DNA of 22,423 bases from DATEAV01 sp964513155 (GTDB taxonomy: Bacteria; Chloroflexota; Anaerolineae; Anaerolineales; E44-bin32), in the NCBI GenBank assembly GCA_964513155.1, contig CAZEMA010000034.1, positions 1 to 22,423 on the forward strand, written 5' to 3'. The notes beneath the pieces were generated by a model. The model did not search any database. It saw nothing but the letters and a program-made list of their open reading frames with translations, and was not told the DNA's origin. This document shows, piece after piece, positions 1 through 11,756 of the stretch (its first letter is position 1; every line of letters begins with the position of its first letter). The position numbers and the translations under genes were made by a program.

Positions 1-54
1 CATCGTCCCCACATTCATGTGCGGCTTCGTCCGCGCAAACTTCTGCTTGGCCAT
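1..54 (-). CDS. tuf: Elongation factor Tu, N-terminal fragment (cut by window edge)
   Basis: Only the first 18 codons lie in the window, reading MAKQKFARTKPHMNVGTM. This is the well-known start of bacterial EF-Tu, the GTPase that brings aminoacyl-tRNA to the ribosome; the P-loop would follow just outside the window. The ATG is preceded by AAGGAG about 9 nt upstream. The gene lies 46 nt downstream of fusA on the same strand, the usual last position of the str operon. A small oddity is Met at residue 18, where most EF-Tu proteins have Ile before GHVDHGKT. The rest of the gene cannot be judged from here. Confidence 0.93.
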   Translation of the reverse strand, partial: MAKQKFARTKPHMNVGTM

Positions 55-100
55 GGCGACTATCTCCTTCGGTATCTCTCGGTCTTCTGGCCCGGGGCTC

Positions 101-2179
101 TCAGCGCGCTCCCGCCAGGACTTCCTGGGTGACGGCCTCGGTCACCTGCGCGTAGTGATCGAACTCCATTGTGAACACGCCCCGACCTTGGGAGGCAGAG
201 CGCAGGGCCGTGGCGTAGCCAAACATCTCGGCCAGTGGCACCTTGGCCCGGACGGCCTGCACCTTGCCGGGTCGAGCCTCGATGCCTTCGATCATCGCCC
301 GCCGGGCGCTCAGATCGCCCGTGACGTCCCCGAGGTTATCCTCGGGAACCACAATCTCCGCCTTCATCACCGGTTCCAGCAGGATGGGCCCGCCCGACTG
401 CACGCCCTGCTTGAATGCCATCGAACCGGCCACCTTGAACGCCATCTCGCTTGAGTCGACCTCGTGGAACGAACCGTCGATCAAGCTGACCCGAACGTCC
501 ACGACCGGATAGCCGGCGATCACGCCCGACTCGGCGGCTTCCTTGACGCCCTTCTCCACGCCCGGGATGTACTCGCGTGGGATGATGCCTCCAACGATCT
601 GATTCTTGAACTGGACGCCCGAACCTGGTTCGCCTGGCTCCAGCCGAAGGACAACATGTCCGTATTGACCGTGGCCACCCGTCTGCTTGACGTAGCGGTA
701 CTCAGACTTGGCCACCGGCTTCGATATCGACTCCCGGTAGGCCACTCGCGGCCGGCCGATCCTGGCCTGCACCTTGAACTCCCGCAGCATCCGGTCGACC
801 AGGACCTCGAGGTGCAGCTCGCCCATTCCCCAGATCACGGTCTGTCCGGTATTCTCATCCTGCCGGACGCGGAAGGTCGGGTCCTCCTCAGACAGCTTGT
901 GCAGCGCGTCCGACATCTTGTCCTGGTCGGAAGTTGTTCTCGGCTCGATGGCCAAGAAGATCACCGGTTCCGGGAAGGTGATGCTTTCCAGCGCGATCGG
1001 GTTGGCGGCGTCGCACAGGGTGTCCCCGGTGAAGGTGTCCTTCATCCCCAGGATGGCCGCAATGTCGCCGGCCAAGACCTCACGGATGTCTTCCCGGCGG
1101 TCGGCATACATCCGGAGCAGCCGGCCGACCCGTTCCCGCTTGCCCTTGGTTGAGTTGTAAACGGTCGAACCCTGGGTGATCTTGCCCGAATACACCCGAA
1201 GGTATGCAAGCCGTCCCACGTAGGGATCGGTGACGATCTTGAACACGAGCGCGCTCAGGGGCGCATCATCCTGCGCCGCCCGCGATACCTCCTGCTCGGT
1301 GCCTGGCTTCAGCCCGTGCACCGGAGGGATGTCCTGGGGTGAGGGCAGATAGTCAATGATGGCGTCGAGCAGAGGCTGTACGCCCTTATTGCGCAGGGAC
1401 GAGCCACACAAGACCGGGGTGGCCTTGCCGGCGATCACCCCCCGGCGCAGGCTCCGCTTCAGTTCCTCAGCCGAGACGGTCTGCCCATCCAGGTAGCGCA
1501 GGGTCAGCTCATCATCCGTCTCGACGATCTGCTCGATCATCCGTGACCGCCGCTCGGCAGCTTCAGCCCTGAGATCGGCGGGTATCTCAGCCTGGGTGGG
1601 CGCATCCCCGAGTTGATCCGTCCACAGGATTGCCTTCTCTTCAATGAGATCGACCGCGCCCTGGAAGCCAGCTTCGAAGCCGATCGGCATCTGCACCGGG
1701 ATCGGATTGGCGCCCAACCGCTCCTGGATGCTCTCGACCGTACGATCGAAGGAGGCCCCCACGCGATCCATCTTGTTGACAAAGCAGATCCGCGGGACGC
1801 GGTAGCGATCCGCCTGGCGCCACACCGTTTCCGACTGGGGCTCTACCCCTTGGACAGCGTCGAAAACAACCACGCCACCATCCAGAACCCGCAGACATCG
1901 CTGGACTTCGGCCGTGAAGTCGATGTGCCCCGGCGTGTCAATAATGTTGATAACGTGCCCCTGCCACTCAGCCGTGACGGCAGCCGAGACGATGGTGATT
2001 CCCCGCTCGCGCTCTTGCTCCATCCAGTCGGTGACCGTGGTCCCGTCGTCCACCGAGCCGAGACGATGCGTCCGACCGGTGTAGTACAACACTCGCTCGG
2101 TCGTCGTCGTCTTGCCGGCATCGATATGGGCAATGATGCCGATATTCCGGTAGCGGTCCAACGGGTATTCGCGGGTCAT
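101..2179 (-). CDS. fusA: Elongation factor G
   Basis: This 692-residue protein is the translational GTPase that drives ribosomal translocation and, with ribosome recycling factor, splits the ribosome. The GTPase motifs are complete: P-loop AHIDAGKT at residues 17-24, the RGITI switch region near 59-63, DTPGHIDF at 81-88 and NKMD at 135-138. Length and domain order match ordinary EF-G across domains I to V, and the C-terminal domain motif HYAQV is present close to the end. The start is the ATG giving MTREYPLDRYRNIGII; the ribosome-binding sequence GAAGGG lies unusually close, about 2 nt before it. It sits 36 nt after rpsG and 46 nt before tuf, so it is an internal str operon gene. No truncation is seen. 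Confidence 0.98.
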   Translation of the reverse strand: MTREYPLDRYRNIGIIAHIDAGKTTTTERVLYYTGRTHRLGSVDDGTTVTDWMEQERERGITIVSAAVTAEWQGHVINIIDTPGHIDFTAEVQRCLRVLDGGVVVFDAVQGVEPQSETVWRQADRYRVPRICFVNKMDRVGASFDRTVESIQERLGANPIPVQMPIGFEAGFQGAVDLIEEKAILWTDQLGDAPTQAEIPADLRAEAAERRSRMIEQIVETDDELTLRYLDGQTVSAEELKRSLRRGVIAGKATPVLCGSSLRNKGVQPLLDAIIDYLPSPQDIPPVHGLKPGTEQEVSRAAQDDAPLSALVFKIVTDPYVGRLAYLRVYSGKITQGSTVYNSTKGKRERVGRLLRMYADRREDIREVLAGDIAAILGMKDTFTGDTLCDAANPIALESITFPEPVIFLAIEPRTTSDQDKMSDALHKLSEEDPTFRVRQDENTGQTVIWGMGELHLEVLVDRMLREFKVQARIGRPRVAYRESISKPVAKSEYRYVKQTGGHGQYGHVVLRLEPGEPGSGVQFKNQIVGGIIPREYIPGVEKGVKEAAESGVIAGYPVVDVRVSLIDGSFHEVDSSEMAFKVAGSMAFKQGVQSGGPILLEPVMKAEIVVPEDNLGDVTGDLSARRAMIEGIEARPGKVQAVRAKVPLAEMFGYATALRSASQGRGVFTMEFDHYAQVTEAVTQEVLAGAR

Positions 2180-2215
2180 GACCCTTCACAGCCAGCAGGG
2201 CAGGCCTCCCTGGAA

Positions 2216-2683
2216 CTACCAGCGATAGTGGGCGAAGGCCCGGTTGGCCTCGGCCATCTTGTGTGTCTCTTCGCGACGCTTGATGGCGGCGCCGCCGTTG
2301 TTGGCGGCGTCCATCAGCTCGCCCGCCAGCTTCTCAGCCATGGACTTGCCGGCCCGCGCCTTGGCCGCGGCCAGGATCCAACGCGTCGCCAGCGAGGTTC
2401 GACGGTCGGGAGCAACCTCAACCGGGACCTGATAGGTGGCGCCACCCACCCGCCTCGGCTTGACCTCGAGCATCGGGGCCACGTTCTTGATGGCCTGCTC
2501 GAAGACCTCGACCGGCTCCCGCTTGGCGCGAGCCTCGATCATCTCGAAGGCATCGTAGACGATGCGGCTTGCCGTGCTCTTCTTGCCCTTCCGCATCAGC
2601 CGATTGACGAATCCCTGGACCATCGGATTGTTGTACCGGATGTCACCAGAGATCACTCTCTTTTCGGGCTTGGTTCGTCGCAT
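2216..2683 (-). CDS. rpsG: 30S ribosomal protein S7
   Basis: The 155-residue product is the 16S rRNA-binding protein that starts assembly of the 30S head and lines the E site. It has the S7 signature near the N-terminus (ISGDIRYNNPMVQGFVNRLMRKGKKS, residues 11 to about 36), the VEVAPDRR-type motif in the middle, and the KREETHKMAEANRAFAHYRW tail, so it is full length. GGAG lies 7 nt before the ATG. It is placed between rpsL (65 nt upstream) and fusA (36 nt downstream), the normal str order. In E. coli, S7 represses its own operon by binding the rpsL-rpsG spacer; the spacer here holds a small hairpin that could play that part, listed separately. Confidence 0.98.
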   Translation of the reverse strand: MRRTKPEKRVISGDIRYNNPMVQGFVNRLMRKGKKSTASRIVYDAFEMIEARAKREPVEVFEQAIKNVAPMLEVKPRRVGGATYQVPVEVAPDRRTSLATRWILAAAKARAGKSMAEKLAGELMDAANNGGAAIKRREETHKMAEANRAFAHYRW

Positions 2684-2726
2684 CTTCCTGCTCCGTCTTT
2701 GGGACCACAGCTCGATCGCCTGACCG

Positions 2727-2745
2727 ACGACGACCGATCCGGTCC
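2727..2745 (-). promoter_or_regulatory. Small hairpin in the rpsL-rpsG spacer, possible S7 autoregulatory site
   Basis: The 65-nt gap between rpsL and rpsG contains a perfect 5-bp stem (GACCG and CGGTC) with a 3-nt loop at about 2732-2744. E. coli S7 is known to bind a structure in the equivalent spacer and repress translation. Whether this short hairpin is related is a guess from position only. Confidence 0.2.
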
Positions 2746-2748
2746 GAC

Positions 2749-3168
2749 CTACGCCTTCGGGCGCTTGCCGCCGTACTTGGAGCGGCCCTGCCTGCGCCCT
2801 TCTACGCCCGTCGTGTCCAACGTGCCGCGGATGATGTGGTAGCGCACACCCGGGAGGTCCTTGACACGGCCGCCGCGGACCAACACGACGGAGTGCTCCT
2901 GGAGCGAATGACCTTCGCCTGGGATGTAGGCCGACACCTCAATCCCATTCGTGAGGCGGACCCGAGCCACCTTGCGCAAGGCCGAGTTCGGCTTCTTCGG
3001 CGTCTGCGTGCGCACCTGGGTGCATACGCCTCGCTTCTGAGGCGCGCCCTTCTGCTGCCGCGCCCAGCGCTGCCTCATGGAGTTGAAGGTGTATTGCAGC
3101 GCCGGTGCCTTGGTTCTCGATCGTTTCAACGACCGTCCCTTGCGCACCAACTGATTGATCGTCGGCAC
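2749..3168 (-). CDS. rpsL: 30S ribosomal protein S12
   Basis: This 139-residue protein sits at the decoding centre of the 30S subunit and controls accuracy. It is recognised from PTINQLVRKGR at the start, TPKKPNSALRKVA in the middle (the streptomycin-contact loop, with the usual lysine), GRVKDLPGVRYH, and the basic C-terminus RSKYGGKRPKA. I choose the GTG at 3166-3168 because it gives the family N-terminus and has GGAGG 6 nt upstream. A longer in-frame reading exists but would add 50 residues that are not S12-like and would run through the leader hairpins. It is the first gene of the str operon, with its own promoter. The two streptomycin-determining regions look like the sensitive type. Confidence 0.97.
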   Translation of the reverse strand: MPTINQLVRKGRSLKRSRTKAPALQYTFNSMRQRWARQQKGAPQKRGVCTQVRTQTPKKPNSALRKVARVRLTNGIEVSAYIPGEGHSLQEHSVVLVRGGRVKDLPGVRYHIIRGTLDTTGVEGRRQGRSKYGGKRPKA

Positions 3169-3174
3169 GTCTCG

Positions 3175-3179
3175 CCTCC
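3175..3179 (-). promoter_or_regulatory. Ribosome-binding site deciding the GTG start of rpsL
   Basis: GGAGG on the minus strand lies 6 nt before the GTG at 3168-3166. This spacing supports the GTG start over any upstream start. The hairpin at 3187-3206 ends only 7 nt before it. Confidence 0.8.
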
Positions 3180-3186
3180 ACATGAA

Positions 3187-3206
3187 CCCGGGGCTCTCGC
3201 CCCGGG
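3187..3206 (-). promoter_or_regulatory. rpsL leader hairpin next to the ribosome-binding site
   Basis: A perfect 8-bp G+C-only stem, CCCGGGGC with GCCCCGGG, closes a 4-nt loop. In the rpsL transcript it lies directly upstream of the ribosome-binding site. It has no following U-run, so it looks more like a leader control or stability element than a terminator. Confidence 0.55.
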
Positions 3207-3222
3207 CTTCTTGCCAGCAAGG

Positions 3223-3250
3223 GAGGCCATCGTTGCTGCGCGATGGCCTC
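3223..3250 (-). promoter_or_regulatory. Second rpsL leader hairpin
   Basis: A perfect 10-bp stem, GAGGCCATCG with CGATGGCCTC, encloses an 8-nt loop at 3233-3240. It lies 16 nt upstream, in transcript terms, of the hairpin at 3187-3206, inside the predicted 5' leader of the str operon. Two perfect stems in tandem in about 150 nt suggest a structured leader. Confidence 0.55.
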
Positions 3251-3327
3251 GCCTCGATGGAGCTCGTATTCGACTCGGGTGAGACCTCGAACCTTCCCAC
3301 CCGCCGAACTTCGGGCAATGGACGATT

Positions 3328-3357
3328 ATTCTACCATGCGCCCGCCATGCCCGTCAA
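3328..3357 (-). promoter_or_regulatory. Promoter of the str operon (rpsL-rpsG-fusA-tuf)
   Basis: On the minus strand, TTGACG (3352-3357) and TAGAAT (3328-3333) are 18 bp apart, and the -10 box is extended by TGG. Both boxes are one or two bases from the sigma-70 consensus. The predicted transcription start is near 3321, giving a leader of about 150 nt before rpsL. Confidence 0.65.
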
Positions 3358-3359
3358 GA

Positions 3360-3392
3360 ATCGAGAACAAACTGGGTCTCGGCTCCAGACCC
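3360..3392 (-). terminator. Candidate intrinsic terminator after rpoB
   Basis: On the minus strand a perfect 6-bp stem, GGGTCT with AGACCC and a 7-nt loop, is followed by the T-rich stretch AGTTTGTTCTC. The stem is short and the distance from the rpoB stop is about 200 nt, so the call is moderate. The str promoter begins immediately afterwards. Confidence 0.45.
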
Positions 3393-3594
3393 CCCAGCCG
3401 GCGTCTGCCGGAACCGGACCAGCGTCAATCCCTCCCAGGAAACCCGTTCCTCCACTGCGGAACCGCCGACGGGACAGCACTTGCCAGGAAGCCAGACGGC
3501 CACAGCCGAGATCAGGTTACGATGGCCCTACTCGCAGCCGTAGCCGCCAAGCCGCGGTCGAGACCTCGGCAGGCAAGGCCGGGATCGACGTGGA

Positions 3595-7503
<3,909 letters not shown>

Positions 7504-7509
7504 GCGGGC

Positions 7510-7515
7510 ACTCCT
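7510..7515 (-). promoter_or_regulatory. Ribosome-binding site of rpoB
   Basis: On the minus strand, GAGGAG lies 7 nt upstream of the rpoB ATG, which supports the chosen start. Confidence 0.7.
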
Positions 7516-7662
7516 CTATGGACAGGACAGGCGGCCGCTAAACGCACAAATTAAGAAGACGCGGGAAGCCCTCGGCTCTCGACCCAGCCGGTCCCCGCTC
7601 TTCTTCTCGGATTGCGCCTACGCTCGTCTTCGTCCCCTCAACGCACTGGACTGCGAACCTAG

Positions 7663-7690
7663 ATGATACCACGCAGAATCATCTTGTCAA
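7663..7690 (-). promoter_or_regulatory. Promoter of rpoB
   Basis: On the minus strand a perfect -35 box, TTGACA (7685-7690), is followed after 16 bp by TATCAT (7663-7668), with TGG just before the -10 box. Transcription should start near 7655, leaving a leader of about 150 nt. The leader contains a weak imperfect hairpin at 7561-7598. This is the best promoter match in the window and shows that rpoB can be transcribed on its own. Confidence 0.75.
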
Positions 7691-7719
7691 GTCCAACCCT
7701 CCCATCGAGACCCCTCCAA

Positions 7720-7732
7720 GGCGCCAGGCGCC
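7720..7732 (-). terminator. Short GC-rich hairpin after the large sensor kinase
   Basis: GGCGC and GCGCC pair around a 3-nt loop, about 40 nt downstream of the kinase stop and just before the rpoB promoter. There are only two or three T residues after it. A terminator role is possible from position but weakly supported. Confidence 0.25.
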
Positions 7733-7770
7733 CGCCCCCTTGCCGCCCACGTGCCTGTCGACCGGGCCCC

Positions 7771-10700
7771 TCATGACTCCGCCTTCTCGGAGGGGACCTC
7801 CGGACCGCCTCCCGCTCCCGCTCGCCGCAGCGGCAGCTCGAGGCTGAAAGTGCTCCCCGCCCCCAAGCGGCTATCCACCGAAACCTTGCCCCCGTGTTGC
7901 TCGGCAATCGACTTGACAATGGCAAGCCCCAGGCCGGACCCTTTCTCCTGCAGGCTCTCCCGACGCTGCCCGCGGTAGAACTTCTCGAACAGGCGGGCCT
8001 GGTCGGCCGCGGCGATTCCTAGCCCCGTGTCTTGGACGCTGATGAGCTGGCGCCCGCCCTGCTGGACGGCGCGCACTTTCACCCGGCCGCCGGCCAGGGT
8101 GAACTTGATTCCATTGTCAATCAGATTGGCCACGGCCTGGCGCAGAAGGGTTGGGTCGGCTTCGATCGGCCCCATCCCCTCCGCCAACTCGACCTCCAGA
8201 CCGATCTGCTTGTTGACCGCTTGCGGCCGGTAGGCGCTCACCACATCCCGGATGACCGTTTCCACCCGGACCGTCTCCAGGCTCAACCCCACCCCGGCCT
8301 CAATTCGTCCCAGGTCCAGCACATTGTCCACTAACTGGGCCATCGACTCGACGCTGGTCAGGATCTTCTGCACGAACTCCTTCTGCTTGTCTGTCAGGTT
8401 GCCCACCATCGTCAGCATGGTAGCGTAGCCGCGCATCAACGTGAGCGGAGCCCTGAGGTCATGGCTGACAGTCGAGACGAACTCCGACTTCAGCAGGTCC
8501 AGCCTCTTGTAATGAGTGATATCACCCAAGACACATACCCTGCCGGGGACCTCCGCCCCTCGAGGCTCGATATCCGACACGGAGGCGAACATCACCCGGC
8601 CTCCGCCCACGGTGACCTCGGCTGTGCGAGGCCCGTCGCCGGATGTCGTGAGAAGCTTAGCCACTTCCGCGACCGTGATCCAGTCCAAGGCCGGTTGGCC
8701 CAGCGCCTCCTCGGGTTTGCCTCGCAGGACGACCTCCGCCGCCGGATTCGCCAGCGAGATTCTCTCCTGTCGGTCCGTCACCAGGACGGCATCGGGCGTC
8801 GCCGACAGGATCGCCGTTAGCTTTCGGCGCTCCTGCTCCGCCTCGTGGTAGAGACGCGCGTTGGCGACAGACACTCCAAGCTGCCCGGCCAGGATTGAGA
8901 GCAGGTTCACCTCATCCGTGGCGAACGGATGCGGCGCGCTGTGGCCAAGCCACAGCGCGCCGACGAACTCGTCCTCGTTCCGCAGCGGGAGGGCCATGAG
9001 CGCTTCCAGCGGCGCGTTGAGCGCCTCCAGGTCGAGCACGGCCCGCGCCCTCGAGGGATTCTCCAGCACGAAACGCCCGCGCCGCTTGCAGAGCTCGAGC
9101 ACCTGCGCATCGAGAGCCCGCCATTCCCCACTCACCGTTCCCGTGTGGTAGGCCTCCGGTGCGCCTGCGGGTTCGCCCCCATCGGTCTCCAGGGCCAGGC
9201 GCACGAAGTCGGCGCCGGTCAGCGACTGCACGCCTGCCAGGATTGGCGGCAGCACCTCCGACAGCTCGAAGCTGGAGGCCATTCGCTGGCTCGCCGTCAG
9301 CAGCAAGTCCATCTCGTCCAGCTTGGACTTGAGGTTCCGCCTCATTCGCTCAAAGGAGGACGCCAGCCTCCCGATCTCATCTTCCCCGCCAAATCCCACC
9401 GGTGCAGAGAGGCTCCCTCGGGCCATTGCCTCGGCCGCGACGGCCATCTGGCGCAAGGGTTGAGTCAGGCGCCGGCTGGTGAAGTAGACCAAGGCCACGG
9501 CAACCAGCCCGACCACCAGCACGACGGCCAACAGGCGGCCGGCGATGGTCATCGCCAAAGCCTCGACCTGACGTCCCGGCATGGTCACCACGACCCGCCA
9601 CGAGGATCCGGCGACGGGGTAGACATACACCAGGCGGGCGGTTCCGTCGGGCGCCCGATCGGAGTGGATTCCCTCCTGTTCGGCAAGCGGGGCAGAGAAA
9701 GTTGTGCCTACCAGACCCGGAACCGGATGGAACAGGATCCTTCCCTGTTCGTCGATGAGGAAGCCCTCTCCGGGAGCGAGATTCGAAAGCTCATGAATTA
9801 CGGGCTGGAGGATGGGATTGGACACGAGGTCCGTCCACCCCACAACGACACCAATGGGCAATCCGGTTGCCGGCGACAACACCGGCCAAGCGAAGACCTC
9901 CTGGGCCGCCTGCTCTCCCATGAGCGGAAGGATCGAGACCTCTTGCGGCACGCCCAATGCTGTCGCCCGCAAGGCTGCCTCGTATTCGAAGGACGGCAAC
10001 CCTACCGGGGGCTCCTGAGGCGGAACCTCTCCCAGGGTTTGCCCTGAGGCATTGAAGACCGATAGCCTCCGGAAAAAGGCAACGCCACGCAGTTGGCGCT
10101 CCAGCACGGCAGAGTCCACGTCCCCGGCTTCGACCTGACTGGCCAGCTCCTGGCCGAGAGCCCCCATCAACGAGCGCCCGGTCTGAAGGAAGTAGGGGAT
10201 CGCCTCCCCCGCCTGAGTGGCGGCCCGCACCATCTGAGTCTGGATCATGTCCTGGGCTGACTGCCGGGCAAGGTACCAATCGCCGTAGCCGAGGACCGCC
10301 CCGGCAACAAGGCAGAGGGCAATGATGGCAACGAGTAGCCTCGCCGTCAGCGAGCGGTTGTAGGGCGCCGTCGTCAATCGGGCCGGACGATACCAGGCCG
10401 CAGGATACCGATGCCGCAGAAGCTCACAGGCCAGGCCGGCCAGGCCCGCTTCGGCCAGAGCAGCGATCAACATCGGTCCGAGGCTGGACAGTGCCAGGTC
10501 GAGGCTGTCGAAGAAGCCGCCCCGGCTGGCGGCCGCAAGCTCAAAGACACGGAGGGCACCTAAGACAATGCCCCCGAGCAGCCCACTGACCAGCGGGCGA
10601 CGCAGCAGCCGTCCTGCCCAGTCATCATAGTCACGGCGCATGCTCCAGCCGACCAAGCCCGCGACGAGAGCCGTGTGCACGGGTGTCAGAAGGTTGTGAG

Positions 10701-11097
10701 TCTCCCATCCTCCCCGCGCCAAACCGGCCGCAAGCCCCACCCCGAAGGCTTGCCAGCTGCCCAGGAGACCGCCGGCAAGCATCCACGGCAGAGCGCCCAG
10801 AAAAGAGAAGACCGGGGTCGAGGGTTCTGCGGGAATCCCAGGGGCTGGCGCCAAACCCGGAATGGCCAGTCTCACTAACAGGGCCTCGGCGGCCAGGGGA
10901 GCGAGGAGCATCAACAGACCGAGGAGCAACCACCGGCTCTTCGCCTGATGCAGAAGCGCCCCTCCTCTCCGACGCCAGGTGACCGCCGCCAGGACCGCTA
11001 GCCCCAGCAGGTAGAGACCGAGCCCTGCGCCGCCGACCTGATTCAAAGGAAAGCCAAAGTGGAAGCCCCCCGCAAAGCCTGCTAACTCGAAGGCCAT
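7771..11097 (-). CDS. Large membrane sensor histidine kinase (multi-TM, Cache-like, HAMP, GAF, PAS, HisKA, HATPase)
   Basis: A 1108-residue hybrid-sensing kinase. Residues 1 to about 235 hold about six hydrophobic segments (near 21-40, 54-76, 97-126, 135-151, 168-188 and 203-225). A further membrane segment at 252-272 starts an extracytoplasmic region (273-515) that looks like a double Cache domain, closed by a segment at 517-540. Then come HAMP (541-595), GAF (610-755), PAS (757-865) and the kinase core: phosphoacceptor His879 in FVSTVSHDLRAPLT, N-box with Asn995, DTGLGI at 1023-1028, FEKFYR at 1037-1042 and GSGLGLAIVK at 1053-1062. All core motifs are intact, so it should be active. The ATG has GAGGG about 6 nt upstream. 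No response regulator is on its strand; the nearest one diverges from it 659 bp away. The ligand cannot be told from sequence. Confidence 0.93.
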   Translation of the reverse strand: MAFELAGFAGGFHFGFPLNQVGGAGLGLYLLGLAVLAAVTWRRRGGALLHQAKSRWLLLGLLMLLAPLAAEALLVRLAIPGLAPAPGIPAEPSTPVFSFLGALPWMLAGGLLGSWQAFGVGLAAGLARGGWETHNLLTPVHTALVAGLVGWSMRRDYDDWAGRLLRRPLVSGLLGGIVLGALRVFELAAASRGGFFDSLDLALSSLGPMLIAALAEAGLAGLACELLRHRYPAAWYRPARLTTAPYNRSLTARLLVAIIALCLVAGAVLGYGDWYLARQSAQDMIQTQMVRAATQAGEAIPYFLQTGRSLMGALGQELASQVEAGDVDSAVLERQLRGVAFFRRLSVFNASGQTLGEVPPQEPPVGLPSFEYEAALRATALGVPQEVSILPLMGEQAAQEVFAWPVLSPATGLPIGVVVGWTDLVSNPILQPVIHELSNLAPGEGFLIDEQGRILFHPVPGLVGTTFSAPLAEQEGIHSDRAPDGTARLVYVYPVAGSSWRVVVTMPGRQVEALAMTIAGRLLAVVLVVGLVAVALVYFTSRRLTQPLRQMAVAAEAMARGSLSAPVGFGGEDEIGRLASSFERMRRNLKSKLDEMDLLLTASQRMASSFELSEVLPPILAGVQSLTGADFVRLALETDGGEPAGAPEAYHTGTVSGEWRALDAQVLELCKRRGRFVLENPSRARAVLDLEALNAPLEALMALPLRNEDEFVGALWLGHSAPHPFATDEVNLLSILAGQLGVSVANARLYHEAEQERRKLTAILSATPDAVLVTDRQERISLANPAAEVVLRGKPEEALGQPALDWITVAEVAKLLTTSGDGPRTAEVTVGGGRVMFASVSDIEPRGAEVPGRVCVLGDITHYKRLDLLKSEFVSTVSHDLRAPLTLMRGYATMLTMVGNLTDKQKEFVQKILTSVESMAQLVDNVLDLGRIEAGVGLSLETVRVETVIRDVVSAYRPQAVNKQIGLEVELAEGMGPIEADPTLLRQAVANLIDNGIKFTLAGGRVKVRAVQQGGRQLISVQDTGLGIAAADQARLFEKFYRGQRRESLQEKGSGLGLAIVKSIAEQHGGKVSVDSRLGAGSTFSLELPLRRAGAGGGPEVPSEKAES

Positions 11098-11247
11098 GGA
11101 TGCCCTCTATGCAAGTTCAGTGCCCACGAGAAGGTCGATGATCACCATTGGGCGATGCAAGACGCGCAGGAGGTGATCTAGGCCTTCACCGGCGGCTCCC
11201 CCGCCTCTTCCCCCTGGCTGGCGTCCCGCAAACCCCGGTTAGTCCTG

Positions 11248-11256
11248 ATTATAGCA
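11248..11256 (-). promoter_or_regulatory. Extended -10 promoter of the large sensor kinase
   Basis: On the minus strand the sequence TGCTATAAT is a perfect extended -10 element. No good -35 box lies 16-18 bp upstream, which extended -10 promoters can tolerate. The predicted start near 11241 gives a leader of about 145 nt. Confidence 0.5.
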
Positions 11257-11483
11257 TCGGGGGAGAACGCCGCTCGGGAAGAGAGGGGCGTCTTCCGGAA
11301 CCGCGGCCGCGGCTGGTTGGGCTTCAGGCCGGATGAGAGACTCCCGTCTGCGGACGATCGGACCGCACGTGGGCCATTTCGCCCACCCGGCGAACGGTCT
11401 TGGGCACCTACCTGACCCACGCACATGTCGGCGGGCGGTTGCCGGTGTCTTCCATCCCTCCCGCCGGCCTCCACGGTACGGAA

Positions 11484-11510
11484 CCCTCCCGAGCCTCGCC
11501 TGCGGGAGGG
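11484..11510. repeat. Inverted repeat resembling a REP-like palindrome
   Basis: CCCTCCCG and CGGGAGGG form a perfect 8-bp stem around an 11-nt loop, followed by a purine-rich tail. The form recalls short palindromes scattered between genes in many GC-rich genomes. It occurs once in this window, so calling it a dispersed repeat is an inference. Confidence 0.4.
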
Positions 11511-11689
11511 GGAGAAGGGAGAGGTTTCGGCAAGAATAGGCCCCTAGGAATCTGCTTGTACACCACCTAGAGCGTAAGCTCCTCCTTGGAGTGTCGGGAC
11601 CACCAGAGCGGCGGAACCGGCCTAACAGCCGTTCGCCCGTGCCCAGGAACGATGCAGCGAAGGGCCCTGGCGACACGACCAAGGGCCTG

Positions 11690-11718
11690 TTGCCCCGCTT
11701 TTCCCTTTATGTTAGACT
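11690..11718 (+). promoter_or_regulatory. Promoter of the REC-ATPase/sirtuin/kinase operon
   Basis: TTGCCC (11690-11695) and TAGACT (11713-11718) are separated by 17 bp, and TGT precedes the -10 hexamer, making it an extended -10. The predicted start near 11725 gives a short leader of about 30 nt before the ATG at 11757. Confidence 0.5.
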
Positions 11719-11756
11719 GCCTAGGATTGACGTCCGGCGGAACGGGGAGTCCAGCG

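Larger units (their letters stand above)
3169..3594. other. rpoB-rpsL intergenic region, without rpoC
   Basis: This 426-bp gap separates the rpoB stop from the rpsL start. No reading frame resembles the RpoC N-terminus or any other known protein. Read on the minus strand it holds, in order, about 200 bp with no recognised element, a candidate terminator for rpoB (3360-3392), a promoter (3328-3357) and a leader with two hairpins (3187-3250). In many bacteria rpoC directly follows rpoB, so the content of this gap is notable. Confidence 0.75.
11098..11756. other. Divergent intergenic region between the two signalling units
   Basis: This 659-bp stretch separates the large kinase from the REC-ATPase gene. 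I find no convincing coding frame. It contains an outward promoter at each side (11248-11256 minus and 11690-11718 plus), a perfect 6-bp hairpin GTGGGC/GCCCAC at 11369-11386, and an 8-bp inverted repeat at 11484-11510. The middle 400 bp is otherwise unexplained and long for a simple promoter region. Confidence 0.6.

Noticed and set aside
1613..2842. A 409-residue open frame on the plus strand opposite fusA and rpsG
   Set aside because: It runs antisense through two certain genes, has no family features, and is typical of spurious frames in GC-rich DNA.
3169..3318. An upstream extension of rpsL by 50 codons
   Set aside because: The extra residues are not S12-like and cover the promoter leader with two hairpins; the GTG at 3168 has a proper ribosome-binding site.
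8929..10047. A 372-residue plus-strand frame inside the large sensor kinase
   Set aside because: The minus strand encodes clear HAMP, GAF and Cache-like segments here; the plus frame shows no protein features.
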